From: UBA668 sp041918155
GTDB taxonomy: Bacteria > Actinomycetota > Acidimicrobiia > Acidimicrobiales > Ilumatobacteraceae
Assembly (NCBI GenBank): GCA_041918155.1
Contig: JAYRWH010000004.1
Location: forward strand, 76,681 to 140,680
DNA length: 64,000 bases
Direction of reading: 5' to 3'
A model generated the notes under the pieces. It saw only the letters and a program-made list of their open reading frames with translations, searched no databases and was not told where the DNA came from. Both the position numbers and the translations under genes were made by a program. This document shows, piece by piece, positions 37,459 to 45,465 of the stretch (within the stretch, counting starts at the first letter, position 1; the number at the start of each line of letters is the position of its first letter).

Positions 37459-38264
37459 AGCGCCGCCTGGCGTACCTCGGCACGCCGGCGATGGCGGTGC
37501 CACCCCTGAAGGCCTTGGTGGAAGCCGGTCACGACGTGGTCCTGGTGATCACCCGTGTCGACAAGCGCCGTGGGCGGGGCAACGAGATGAGCCCCAGCCC
37601 GGTGAAGGCCGCCGCCATGGAGCTGGGCCTACCCGTCAGCCACACCGTCGACGATGTGCTCGGCAAGGGCATCGAGCTCGGCGTCGTGGTGGCGTTCGGC
37701 CAAATCATCAAGCCCCACGTGCTCACAGAAGTGCCGATGGTGAACATCCACTTCTCCTTGCTGCCGCGGTGGCGCGGCGCGGCCCCGGTGGAGCGCGCGC
37801 TGCTCGCCGGCGACAGCGAGACGGGCACCTGTCTGATGGCGGTCGAAGAGGGGCTGGATACGGGCGGCGTGTACGACACAGTGCGCCTGCCGATCCGGCC
37901 GCTGGCGACCGCCGACGAGCTGCGCCGCGATCTCGTCGCACGCGGCACCGAACAGCTCGTGCGCTGCCTGGCCGGGCCGCTGCCCGAACCGACGCCGCAG
38001 GTGGGCGAGCCCGTGTACGCGGCGAAGATCCGCCCAGAGGAACTGCGCATCGACTGGGCCCGCCCCGCGGCCGAGCTCGAGCGGTTGGTGCGCCTCGGCG
38101 GGGCGTGGACGACGTTCCGCGACAAGCGGGTGAAGGTGCTCGCCGCGGCGATCGAGGGCGATGCGCTCGTGCCCACTCGCGTGCAGCCCGAGGGCAAGGG
38201 GCCGATGCGCGCCGCCGACTTCCTGCGTGGCGCGCGCCCGGCGCCGGGCGAGACGTTCTCATGA
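37455..38264 (+). CDS. fmt: methionyl-tRNA formyltransferase (short form)
   Basis: 269 residues against about 310 usually; the C-terminal tRNA-binding domain is abbreviated. The catalytic domain is complete: YLGTPAMAVPPL at the start, the Asn/His of VNIHFSLLPRWRGAAP and the Asp of EEGLDTGGVY. Uses 10-formyl-THF. ATGA overlap with rsmB. Confidence 0.92.
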   Translation: MKRRLAYLGTPAMAVPPLKALVEAGHDVVLVITRVDKRRGRGNEMSPSPVKAAAMELGLPVSHTVDDVLGKGIELGVVVAFGQIIKPHVLTEVPMVNIHFSLLPRWRGAAPVERALLAGDSETGTCLMAVEEGLDTGGVYDTVRLPIRPLATADELRRDLVARGTEQLVRCLAGPLPEPTPQVGEPVYAAKIRPEELRIDWARPAAELERLVRLGGAWTTFRDKRVKVLAAAIEGDALVPTRVQPEGKGPMRAADFLRGARPAPGETFS

Positions 38265-39436
38265 GCGCACCCCGCTCCGGTCGGCCGCACCGCGGCGGGC
38301 AGCAGCACCCGCCCCGTCCAACCGTCCCGAAAGCCTCCGCCCGCTCCGTCGCCATGCGCTGCTTGCAGCGCATCGACCACGAGGGCGCGTACGCGAACCT
38401 CGTGGTGACGGCCGAGCTGGCGAACGCGAAGCTCGATGACCGGGACCGCCGCTTCGTCACCGAGCTGGTGTACGGCACGACGCGTATGCGCCGCGCGTGT
38501 GATGCGCTCATCGACCGCTTCGTCGCCACCGATCCATCGCCCGAGGTGCGCACCGTGCTGCGCCTCGGCGCCTACCAGCTCCACTTCGCAGGCGTCGCCG
38601 CCCACGCGGCGGTGGGGGAGACGGTGGAGCTGGCGCCAGTACGCGCCCGCGGTTTCGTCAATGCCGTGCTGCGCAAGGTAGCCAACACCCCGATGCAGTG
38701 GCCGTCGGATGCTGTTCGCCTCAGCTACCCCGACTGGATCGTCGAGCGCCTCATCGCAGAGCTCGGCGAGACCGATGCCCTCGCCACCTTGGCGATGATG
38801 AACGAGCCTGCGGAAGTCACCGAGCGCGCCGACGGCTATGTGCAAGACCTCGGCTCGCAGTGGGTGGCCGCCGCAGTGCCTGCCAACGAGGGCGACATCG
38901 TGATCGACGTGTGCGCCGCGCCCGGCGGCAAGGCCACTGCGATCGCGGCCACCGGCGCCGTCGTCATCGCGGCCGACCTGCAGCCCCAGCGGGTGCGGCT
39001 CATCGCCCAGAACATCGTCAGCACCATGGCCGACACCGCCTTCCCCGTGGCGGCGGACGCGACGCACAGCCCGTTCCGCGACGGCTGCGCCGACCATGTG
39101 CTCATCGACGCCCCGTGCAGCGGCCTGGGCACCCTGCGCCGCCGGGCCGACGCCCGCTGGCGGATCCTGCCCACCGACGTGGTGGACCTCGCCACGCTGC
39201 AGCAACGGATCATCACCGCCTCGGCCTCGCTCGTGAAGCCCGGCGGCACGCTCGTGTACAGCGTGTGCACCCTGCTCGCCGAGGAGTCGATCGCGCACAC
39301 GATCCCCGAGGGTTTCGACGTGATCACCGAGACGCCGCGGGGCAAGTGGGTGCCGTGCGGCGACGGGTGGCGAGTGCTGCCCCACGACGCCGGCACCGAC
39401 GGGATGATCGTCGTTCGCTACCGTAAGCGGCCATGA
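38261..39436 (+). CDS. rsmB: 16S rRNA cytosine-C5 methyltransferase RsmB/Sun
   Basis: 391 residues. An N-terminal NusB-like helical domain (about 25-150) precedes the SAM domain with VCAAPGGKATAIAA, LIDAPCSGLGTLRRR and LVYSVCTL holding the two catalytic cysteines. Methylates C967-equivalent of 16S rRNA. The ATG at 38261 overlaps fmt; a basic Pro-rich tail of 28 residues comes first. Confidence 0.94.
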   Translation: MSAPRSGRPHRGGQQHPPRPTVPKASARSVAMRCLQRIDHEGAYANLVVTAELANAKLDDRDRRFVTELVYGTTRMRRACDALIDRFVATDPSPEVRTVLRLGAYQLHFAGVAAHAAVGETVELAPVRARGFVNAVLRKVANTPMQWPSDAVRLSYPDWIVERLIAELGETDALATLAMMNEPAEVTERADGYVQDLGSQWVAAAVPANEGDIVIDVCAAPGGKATAIAATGAVVIAADLQPQRVRLIAQNIVSTMADTAFPVAADATHSPFRDGCADHVLIDAPCSGLGTLRRRADARWRILPTDVVDLATLQQRIITASASLVKPGGTLVYSVCTLLAEESIAHTIPEGFDVITETPRGKWVPCGDGWRVLPHDAGTDGMIVVRYRKRP

Positions 39437-39912
39437 GCGACACCCGATTGGCCGCCAAGGTGCTCACCGTCAGTGACGGGGTGATGGCCGGCACTCGTGA
39501 GGACACTGGTGGTGCGGGCATGGTGGCCTACCTGGGCAAGCACGGCTTCGACGTGGTCGAGCACACGGTGGCAGCGGATGGGGCGGAGATCGTCGCAGCA
39601 GCACTGCTGCGCCTCACCGAGGGCTTCGCCGGGCTGGTGGTCACCACCGGCGGCACCGGCTTCGGCCAGCGCGACCAGACTCCCGAAGGAACCCGCCAGG
39701 TGATCGAGCGCGAGGCGCCGGGCCTGGCCGAGGCGATGCGCCTCGTCAGCCCACTCGGCCGCCTGTCGCGTGGCATCGCCGGCGTCCGCGGCCTGGCGAT
39801 TGTCTGCAACACGCCGGGCTCTCCGAAGGGGTGCGTCGAGCAGATCGGCGCGATCATCGACGTGCTGCCCCACGCCCTGCGACTCCTGGCCGACACCCCG
39901 ACGCCGCACTGA
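39433..39912 (+). CDS. MoaB/Mog-family molybdopterin adenylyltransferase-like protein
   Basis: 159 residues. KVLTVSDGVMAGTREDTGG and LVVTTGGTGFGQRDQTPEGT are the two signatures of the MoaB/MogA fold that binds molybdopterin. No other molybdenum cofactor gene is in the window. Overlaps rsmB by ATGA, so it is made with the def-fmt-rsmB group. Confidence 0.9.
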   Translation: MSDTRLAAKVLTVSDGVMAGTREDTGGAGMVAYLGKHGFDVVEHTVAADGAEIVAAALLRLTEGFAGLVVTTGGTGFGQRDQTPEGTRQVIEREAPGLAEAMRLVSPLGRLSRGIAGVRGLAIVCNTPGSPKGCVEQIGAIIDVLPHALRLLADTPTPH

Positions 39913-39961
39913 ACGTCGGCCGCCGCCGGAATCGACCAGGTTCGCGACACCCCGGTACCGG

Positions 39962-39967
39962 TAGCCT
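39962..39967 (+). promoter_or_regulatory. -10 box, leaderless type, hisG
   Basis: TAGCCT with 8 bases to the GTG at 39976. Confidence 0.45.
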
Positions 39968-39975
39968 GCAACATC

Positions 39976-40851
39976 GTGTTGAAGCTCGTCCTCCCCAAGG
40001 GCTCTCTGGAGAAAGCCACGCTCGAACTGTTCGAGGCCGCCGACCTCACCGTCGTGCGCTCGTCGTCGGTCGACTACAAGGCCTCCATTGCCGACCCGCG
40101 CATCGCCGAGGTCCGCATCCTGCGCCCCCAGGAGATCCCCACCTATGTGGCCGAGGGCCTGTTCGACATCGGCATCACCGGCCGCGACTGGGTGGAGGAG
40201 ACGTCCAGTGATGTCGTCAGCCTCGGTGAGCTGAAGTACTCCAAGGCCACCTCGCTGCCGATCAAGGTGATCGTCGCCGTCGCCGGTGATTCGCCGGCCC
40301 AGCGCATCGAGGACCTGCCGCACGACCTGCGCGTCAGCACCGAGTACCCCGAGCTGACGAAGCGCTTCTTCGCCGCCAAGGGCATCCGCGCCGACATTCG
40401 CCTCAGCTACGGCGCAAGCGAGGCAAAGATCCCCGACATCGCCGACTGCATCGTCGACATCACCGAGACCGGCCGCGCATTGCGCGCCGCGGGTTTGCGC
40501 ATACTCGACGAGATCCTGGTCAGCTACACCGAGGTGATCGCGAACAAGACCGCCTATGCCGATCCGGCCAAGCGCCATGCGATGGGCCAATTGATGACCC
40601 TGCTGAACGGCACGCTCGATGCGCGCGGCCGGGTGCTGGTGAAGATGAACGTCGGCGCCGACGAGATCAGCGCGGTGCTCGCCCTGCTGCCGTCGATGAA
40701 GTCGCCGACGGTGAACCCCCTGGCCGGCGACGGTGGCTACGCGGTCGAGACGGTCGTCTCCAAGACGGAGATCAACACACTGATTCCTGCCCTGAAGGAC
40801 GCCGGCGCCACCGCCATCCTCGAACTCCCGATCTCGAAGATCATCCCGTGA
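39976..40851 (+). CDS. hisG: ATP phosphoribosyltransferase, long form
   Basis: 291 residues, with the C-terminal regulatory domain of HisG-L (no HisZ needed). First step of histidine synthesis. LVLPKGSLEKATLELFEAADL, DIGITGRDWVEE and DIVDITETGRALRAAGL match the PRPP and ATP sites. hisE, often upstream in Actinobacteria, is absent. GTGA overlap with the next gene. Confidence 0.95.
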   Translation: MLKLVLPKGSLEKATLELFEAADLTVVRSSSVDYKASIADPRIAEVRILRPQEIPTYVAEGLFDIGITGRDWVEETSSDVVSLGELKYSKATSLPIKVIVAVAGDSPAQRIEDLPHDLRVSTEYPELTKRFFAAKGIRADIRLSYGASEAKIPDIADCIVDITETGRALRAAGLRILDEILVSYTEVIANKTAYADPAKRHAMGQLMTLLNGTLDARGRVLVKMNVGADEISAVLALLPSMKSPTVNPLAGDGGYAVETVVSKTEINTLIPALKDAGATAILELPISKIIP

Positions 40852-41051
40852 GCACGTCATTCGGCAGGATCGTGTCCTTCGACGAAGAAATGGGCTTGGG
40901 CGAACTCGTCGCCGACGACGGCACACGCCTGCAGTTCCACTGTGTCGAGCTGGTTGACAGCAACCGCACGATCGCGGTGGGCACGTCGGTGACGTTCACG
41001 GTGTCGGCCAAACTCGGGCGCTACGAAGCGTCGGGTGTGCGCCGGGCATGA
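40848..41051 (+). CDS. cold-shock-domain-like small protein
   Basis: 67 residues. FGRIVSFDEEMGLGELVADDG and FHCVEL resemble the RNP1/RNP2 strands of cold-shock proteins, but the aromatic RNA-binding residues are only partly kept. Translationally coupled to hisG and to the ATL gene on both sides by 4-base overlaps. Confidence 0.75.
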   Translation: MSTSFGRIVSFDEEMGLGELVADDGTRLQFHCVELVDSNRTIAVGTSVTFTVSAKLGRYEASGVRRA

Positions 41052-41350
41052 ACGAACGCGACCGGCTGATCACCGAGGTGATCCGGTCGCTGCGCGAGGG
41101 CGAGGTGGTGACGTATGGCGACATTGCCGCCGACGCCGGATACCCGCGCCTCAGCCGCCTCGTGGGCCGCATCCTGGCCATCACTGAGGAGGATCTGCCG
41201 TGGTGGCGGGTCGTCAACTCGGCGGGTCGGTTGGTGCCCGGCAACGAACGCGAACAGGCCCGTTTGCTGCGCGCCGAGGGCGTCACCGTCATGGATGGCA
41301 GGGTGAAAGCTGCCCGCCACGGCCGCTTCCGCCGTGTCAGCACTTTTTGA
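41048..41350 (+). CDS. alkyltransferase-like (ATL) protein
   Basis: 100 residues, only the DNA-binding domain of O6-methylguanine methyltransferases. The active-site PCHR motif reads PWWRV (51-55), so the methyl-acceptor cysteine is Trp. Such ATL proteins bind O6-alkylguanine and hand it to nucleotide excision repair. EVVTYGDIAADAGYP and SAGRLVPGN support the family. Confidence 0.88.
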   Translation: MNERDRLITEVIRSLREGEVVTYGDIAADAGYPRLSRLVGRILAITEEDLPWWRVVNSAGRLVPGNEREQARLLRAEGVTVMDGRVKAARHGRFRRVSTF

Positions 41351-42290
41351 TCGCGAGCGTCTGCGCGAACGTGCGCGAACGGTAGTAGGTGTCGTTGGCG
41401 GTGGCTACGACCTTCAGCGTGATCGAGGTCTGTGGCGCCTGGGCCGGCTGCTGCCAGAACGAGGTGCCACCCACCCAGGTGTCGGTACCGGCTTGCTGAT
41501 TGAGGATGGCTGTACCGCTCGCGGTCCCGGCCCCGCCGCCGGCGGGTGCGGTGGGGTAGCTCCACTGCACGACGACGGACTTGACGCCCGACGCGTGGGT
41601 GACCTCTATCGAGAACTGGGTGGTCGTCGAGCCACCACACAGCCGCGAGGGGGTCACGAGGCTGGGGGTGGCGGTGAGCGAGCCGATCGCGGGCCCGCGG
41701 AAGGCGACCGTCGTGGTGGAGGCGCCCGGCGGCGCGGCGGTCGCCGGCGCCGCCGTGATGGCCGACGTGGTCTCGGGCGTCGTGGTTGCGGGCACCGTGC
41801 TCGTGAACACCGTGAGCGGGTCGATGGCGATGTCGCCGATCACGCCCGGCGCGTAGGTGGCGGCCTCGCCCCAGGTCCGTACCACGTGGTGGCCGTAGGG
41901 CCCAGCCGTAGAGGCGACGTACCCCGTCACGTGATCGACGGCCGAGCCATCGACCAGCAGCCCGTACTCGTCGGACGTCAGTCCGGTGATCGCATAGCTC
42001 CCGTCGGCCGCAGAGACGACGGCCAGCGAGGAGATGGGGGCACCGGTTTCATCGGTGGGGGTCACGGTCACCCCTCCCAACGGGTAGTCGGTGTAGCCGT
42101 CGACGACGGTTCCGTGGAAGCCATCGGGCGTGTGATCATCGCCGTCGAACACCCCTGCCCAGCCGAGCCCGGCGACCGTGACCAGGCCGACCATGCCGAT
42201 CGCAATCCAGCTGAGTACGGCGGCGCTGAGGGTGCCCGGATCGCGACTCGACCTCGGAGCGTCTGTGCCATCCCTGACCGGTGGACGCAT
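41337..42290 (-). CDS. membrane-anchored surface protein with carboxypeptidase-regulatory-like domain (paralogue B)
   Basis: 317 residues from ATG 42290. Cytoplasmic start, membrane segment at about 25-45 ending GLGWAGVF, then an outside CarboxypepD_reg-like beta domain (VDGYTDYPLGGVTVTPTDETG, SAADGSYAITGL), a Thr/Ala/Pro linker (about 170-210), and a C-terminal beta domain ending in a Cys. Resembles the next gene in layout and sequence, but lacks its SH3-like domain. The 3' end overlaps the ATL gene by 14 bases. Confidence 0.7.
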   Translation of the reverse strand: MRPPVRDGTDAPRSSRDPGTLSAAVLSWIAIGMVGLVTVAGLGWAGVFDGDDHTPDGFHGTVVDGYTDYPLGGVTVTPTDETGAPISSLAVVSAADGSYAITGLTSDEYGLLVDGSAVDHVTGYVASTAGPYGHHVVRTWGEAATYAPGVIGDIAIDPLTVFTSTVPATTTPETTSAITAAPATAAPPGASTTTVAFRGPAIGSLTATPSLVTPSRLCGGSTTTQFSIEVTHASGVKSVVVQWSYPTAPAGGGAGTASGTAILNQQAGTDTWVGGTSFWQQPAQAPQTSITLKVVATANDTYYRSRTFAQTLAIKKC

Positions 42291-42357
42291 GACCCACCCC
42301 TTTCGGTTGACACGTTCAGGGTAATCCCGCCGACCACTGCGGTGAGGTAAGGGTCGG

Positions 42358-43590
42358 TCAGCTGCACCTCTTGAGGGTGATCGCGTTCGGGAACGCAAGA
42401 GTGGCGACGAGGCCCTCGGTGTCGGTCGCGGTGAATTCGAGCGAGATCGATGCCGGCGTTGTCGGGTCGTCGAAGGTGCCGAGCGTCACCTTCCATGTGT
42501 CCGAGGTGCCCACGCGGTACAGCGTCCTCGTGCCGAAGCGGCTCCGGTAGCTCCACTTCACCTTGACCGATGCCACGCCGGATGCGTCAGTGACGTCGAT
42601 GGTGACCACGGACGTGATCGTGGAGCACTCGTTGGCGACCGGCTTGGAGTAGACGACGTCTGGTGTGGCGGCGAACGCACCGATCGTCGGCGGTGTGTTC
42701 GGCCCGCCGGGCGGCAAGGTGGTGCCAGGCAGGGTGGTGCCGGGCAGGGTGGTGCCGGGCAGGGTGCTGCCCGTGGGCGCAGTGGGCACCGTGGTGGTGC
42801 TGGCAGGCGCGGCCCCGGTGGAGTCGAGCGCGATATCGCCGATTACGCCCGGGGCGGCGGTGGCGCCGTCGACCCACGTGGGCTCGACGAGGTAACCGAG
42901 CGGGCCGACAATGCCGCCGATGAAGCCCTGCTCGTAGCCGGCTGCCGTGCCGTCCGCCCACACGCCGTACTCGCTGTTGATGAGCCCAGAGATCTCGTAG
43001 CTGCCGTCGGCCGCGCTGACCACTGTGTACGCCGTCTGCGGGGCACCGGTGTTGTCGGTGGGGGACAGGCTGACGCCGGCGATCGGCACGCCGGTGGTTC
43101 CGTCGACCACCTTCCCGCTGAAGGACTGGATCGAATCGCCGCCGCTCAGTGTGCAGCCGACGGCGGGCAGGGCGCCCCAGACGGGCGAGGCGTTGTCCCC
43201 CGCGAGAGCTGAGGCGAGGAGCCACGCGGTGACGGTCGGGTCGTCGGGGTTCTGGATCGCGACCCAGGCGTTGCCCTGCGCTCGACCGACCACCACGACG
43301 GAGTCGCCGGCGCTCAGCCGGCCGACCACCTCGCCCGCCGGGCACGAATGCAGGTCGATGTCGCCGGCCGCCGCAGCGGGCCACTCGCTGAGCGGCGCGG
43401 TGGTGGTGGACTCAGCGGACACGGGCACGGTGGTGGCAACGGTGCTGGCGTCGTCGCCGCCGAACACCCCCGCCCAGCCGAGACCGGCCACGACCGTCGT
43501 GGCCGCGAGCGCGGCCGCAATCCACGGGAGCGCCTTGCCATTCGACCGCGCGGGCTGGCCACGGGGAACATTGCGGTACTGGGTGCTCAT
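42358..43590 (-). CDS. membrane-anchored surface protein with SH3b-like and carboxypeptidase-regulatory-like domains (paralogue A)
   Basis: 410 residues. Membrane segment at about 22-45 (again GLGWAGVF), an SH3b-like domain (about 75-150, CPAGEVVGRLSAGDSVVVVG), a CarboxypepD_reg-like domain (about 158-255, VVSAADGSYEISGL), a linker with LPGTT repeated three times, and a C-terminal beta domain with a Cys pair. Probably displayed on the cell surface; ligand unknown. Start overlaps the DUF1844 gene (ATGA). Confidence 0.75.
   Translation of the reverse strand: MSTQYRNVPRGQPARSNGKALPWIAAALAATTVVAGLGWAGVFGGDDASTVATTVPVSAESTTTAPLSEWPAAAAGDIDLHSCPAGEVVGRLSAGDSVVVVGRAQGNAWVAIQNPDDPTVTAWLLASALAGDNASPVWGALPAVGCTLSGGDSIQSFSGKVVDGTTGVPIAGVSLSPTDNTGAPQTAYTVVSAADGSYEISGLINSEYGVWADGTAAGYEQGFIGGIVGPLGYLVEPTWVDGATAAPGVIGDIALDSTGAAPASTTTVPTAPTGSTLPGTTLPGTTLPGTTLPPGGPNTPPTIGAFAATPDVVYSKPVANECSTITSVVTIDVTDASGVASVKVKWSYRSRFGTRTLYRVGTSDTWKVTLGTFDDPTTPASISLEFTATDTEGLVATLAFPNAITLKRCS
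42718..42762 (-). repeat. three 15-base tandem repeats coding LPGTT
   Basis: Units GGTGGTGCCaGGCAG, GGTGGTGCCGGGCAG, GGTGGTGCCGGGCAG (plus strand) at 42718, 42733 and 42748, with a decayed fourth. They encode the Leu-Pro-Gly-Thr-Thr linker and may vary in number between strains. Confidence 0.85.
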
Positions 43591-43934
43591 GGTCCGGTGG
43601 CTCCCTTGATCTGCACGAAGGCGAGGCGGATGTTCGACAGCGCCTGCTGCAGGGTTTCACTCTCGGGCCCGAGGCGCGGACCGAGGCCCTCGACCAGGCA
43701 GCCCACGGCATCGATCGCCAGCGCGGCCTCGACCAGCGACGGCGGTTGTGCGCTGAGGTGGATGGCGGCGAGCTCATAGAGCCCCATCACATGGTTGGAG
43801 ACCACGACCTCGGCGGGAATACCGGCCAGCCGGTCGCGAGCGTCACGCATCGCGACTTCGGCCTCCTCCACCAATGACTCGTCGAAATCGGGCTCGTCGA
43901 ACTCGGGGACGTGGGGAGTGTCATCGCCAGGCAC
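43587..43934 (-). CDS. DUF1844-like protein next to infC
   Basis: 115 residues. An acidic N-terminus, then a helical domain with VVSNHVMGLYELAAIHLS and EALxI-type helices similar to DUF1844 proteins that lie beside infC in many Actinobacteria. No enzyme motif; function unknown. Divergent from infC and first gene of the surface-protein operon. Confidence 0.7.
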   Translation of the reverse strand: MPGDDTPHVPEFDEPDFDESLVEEAEVAMRDARDRLAGIPAEVVVSNHVMGLYELAAIHLSAQPPSLVEAALAIDAVGCLVEGLGPRLGPESETLQQALSNIRLAFVQIKGATGP

Positions 43935-43941
43935 GTTTGGT

Positions 43942-43947
43942 ACCCTA
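43942..43947 (-). promoter_or_regulatory. -10 box, leaderless type, DUF1844-like gene
   Basis: TAGGGT on the minus strand with 7 bases to the GTG at 43934. Confidence 0.45.
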
Positions 43948-44122
43948 CCTGGCTGACAACTGAGGCGAAGTGGGGCGACGCGAGTTGCGGACGTCCCCGC
44001 CCGGCCAGCGTCGAAACTGCGTCCGGGTCACATCATTGCGTAGCATGCCGCCTGGTGCGGTGTGCCCCGCTGTGTTCGGTGGCTTCGCATCGCCGATACA
44101 GGAGGGCATACACCCATTGCAC

Positions 44123-44139
44123 AGGAGTGAGCAGCCATA
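44123..44139 (+). promoter_or_regulatory. infC ribosome site and ATA start codon
   Basis: AGGAG at 44123-44127, 9 bases, then ATA at 44137-44139. A TGA at 44128-44130 closes the frame upstream and no ATG, GTG or TTG occurs before the conserved RYNERIRAREVRLI segment, so the ATA is the best start. Confidence 0.75.
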
Positions 44140-44814
44140 GCACCGCCGCAGACACCGGAGCACCGGTACAACGAACGCATCCGCGCCCGTGAGGTTCGCC
44201 TCATCGGCCCCGACGGCAACCAGTTGGGGATCAAGCAACTTCCGGAAGCGCTCACCCTGGCCCGCCAGGTCGACCTCGATCTCGTCGAGGTTGCCCCGAT
44301 GGCGAATCCGCCGGTGTGCCGGATCATGGACTACGGCAAGTTCCGCTACGAGGAAAGCCAGAAGGCCAAGGAGTCACGCAAGAAGACCGTCCACGTGTCG
44401 ATCAAGGAAGTGAAGTTCCGTCCCAAGATCGGCAAGGGCGACTTCGACACCAAGGTGCGCCACATGCACGACTTCCTGGCGGATGGTCACAAGGTCAAGG
44501 TGACCCTCCAATTCCGTGGCCGCGAGATGGCCCACCCGGAACTCGGCTCGAAGATTCTCGACGCAGTGCTCGAACAACTCGGCACCTCCGCCAAGGTGGA
44601 GACGCAGGCCCGGCTCGAAGGTCGCAACATGACCATGGTGCTCGCACCGGAGAAGAAGGCCGTGCCGAAGAAGTCCGAGCCGAAGGAACACAAGGCCCCA
44701 GCGGCAGGTCAATCCGAAACCGACATGTTCGGTGCCGACCAGGCAATCACCCTCGCCGACGTCCCGATCGACGCCGACGAGCCCGCCCCAGATCCCGCCC
44801 CAGATCCCGCCTGA
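44137..44814 (+). CDS. infC: translation initiation factor IF-3
   Basis: 225 residues when started at ATA 44137. N-domain RYNERIRAREVRLI, DLDLVEVAPMANPPVCRIMDYGKFRYE; C-domain EVKFRPKIGKGDFDTK and AKVETQARLEGRNMTMVLAP. An acidic, Pro-rich tail of about 50 residues extends past the usual end. Rare start codons let IF-3 control its own synthesis in other bacteria; the ATA suggests the same here. The leader from about 43948 shows no other gene; TAGCAT at 44041-44046 is a possible -10. Confidence 0.95.
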   Translation: MAPPQTPEHRYNERIRAREVRLIGPDGNQLGIKQLPEALTLARQVDLDLVEVAPMANPPVCRIMDYGKFRYEESQKAKESRKKTVHVSIKEVKFRPKIGKGDFDTKVRHMHDFLADGHKVKVTLQFRGREMAHPELGSKILDAVLEQLGTSAKVETQARLEGRNMTMVLAPEKKAVPKKSEPKEHKAPAAGQSETDMFGADQAITLADVPIDADEPAPDPAPDPA

Positions 44815-44869
44815 TACGGCGACAACGCGACAAACGGCGGTCCGACCGCCAGACCCACAGGAACCCACC

Positions 44870-45067
44870 ATGCCCAAGATGAAGACCAGTAAGACCGCCG
44901 CCAAGCGGTTCAAGAAGACCGGCACCGGCAAGCTGCGCCGCCTGCAGCAGAACCGTCAGCACCTGTTCGAAAAGAAGCCGAGCACCCGTACCCGCCGTCT
45001 CGACGGCGAGGTGGCTGTGCACCCCGGCGATGCCAAGAAGATCAAGCGCCTGCTGGCCGAGCGCTGA
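44870..45067 (+). CDS. rpmI: 50S ribosomal protein L35
   Basis: 65 residues, very basic. MPKMKTSKTAAKRFKKTGTG and the later LFEKKPSTRTRRLDG are the L35 pattern. Second gene of the infC-rpmI-rplT group. Confidence 0.96.
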   Translation: MPKMKTSKTAAKRFKKTGTGKLRRLQQNRQHLFEKKPSTRTRRLDGEVAVHPGDAKKIKRLLAER

Positions 45068-45105
45068 TCACCGACTGACGAGAACGAAGAGAAGGAGACA
45101 CCACC

Positions 45106-45465
45106 ATGGCTCGTGTGAAGCGCGCAGTCGGCTCGAAGAAGCATCGCAAGCAGGTGCTCGAGCGGGCAAAGGGTTACTACGGCAACAAGAGTCGTTCGGT
45201 CCGGGCGGCCAACGAACAGGTCATGAAGAGCGGGCAGTACGCGTTCCGTGACCGCCGCGCCAAGAAGGGCGAGTTCCGTCGCCTCTGGATCCAGCGGATC
45301 AACGCGGCGTGCCGCCTGCCGGAGAACGACATCAGCTACAGCCGGTTCATCGCCGGCCTCAACGCTGCCGGTATCGAGGTCGACCGCAAGGTGATGTCGG
45401 ATCTGGCGATCACCGATCCGGCCGCATTCGCAGCACTCGTGCAGGCGGCCAAGGCGGCCCTCTGA
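45106..45465 (+). CDS. rplT: 50S ribosomal protein L20
   Basis: 119 residues. ARVKRAVGSKKHRKQVLERA, GYYGNKSRS and RRLWIQRINAACR match L20. AGGAG ribosome site 9 bases upstream. Its stop overlaps the next gene's inferred CTG start. Confidence 0.97.
   Translation: MARVKRAVGSKKHRKQVLERAKGYYGNKSRSVRAANEQVMKSGQYAFRDRRAKKGEFRRLWIQRINAACRLPENDISYSRFIAGLNAAGIEVDRKVMSDLAITDPAAFAALVQAAKAAL

Noticed and set aside
42718..42762. Short tandem repeats considered as a CRISPR array
   Set aside because: Units are contiguous, 15 bases, in frame and encode LPGTT; there are no spacers.
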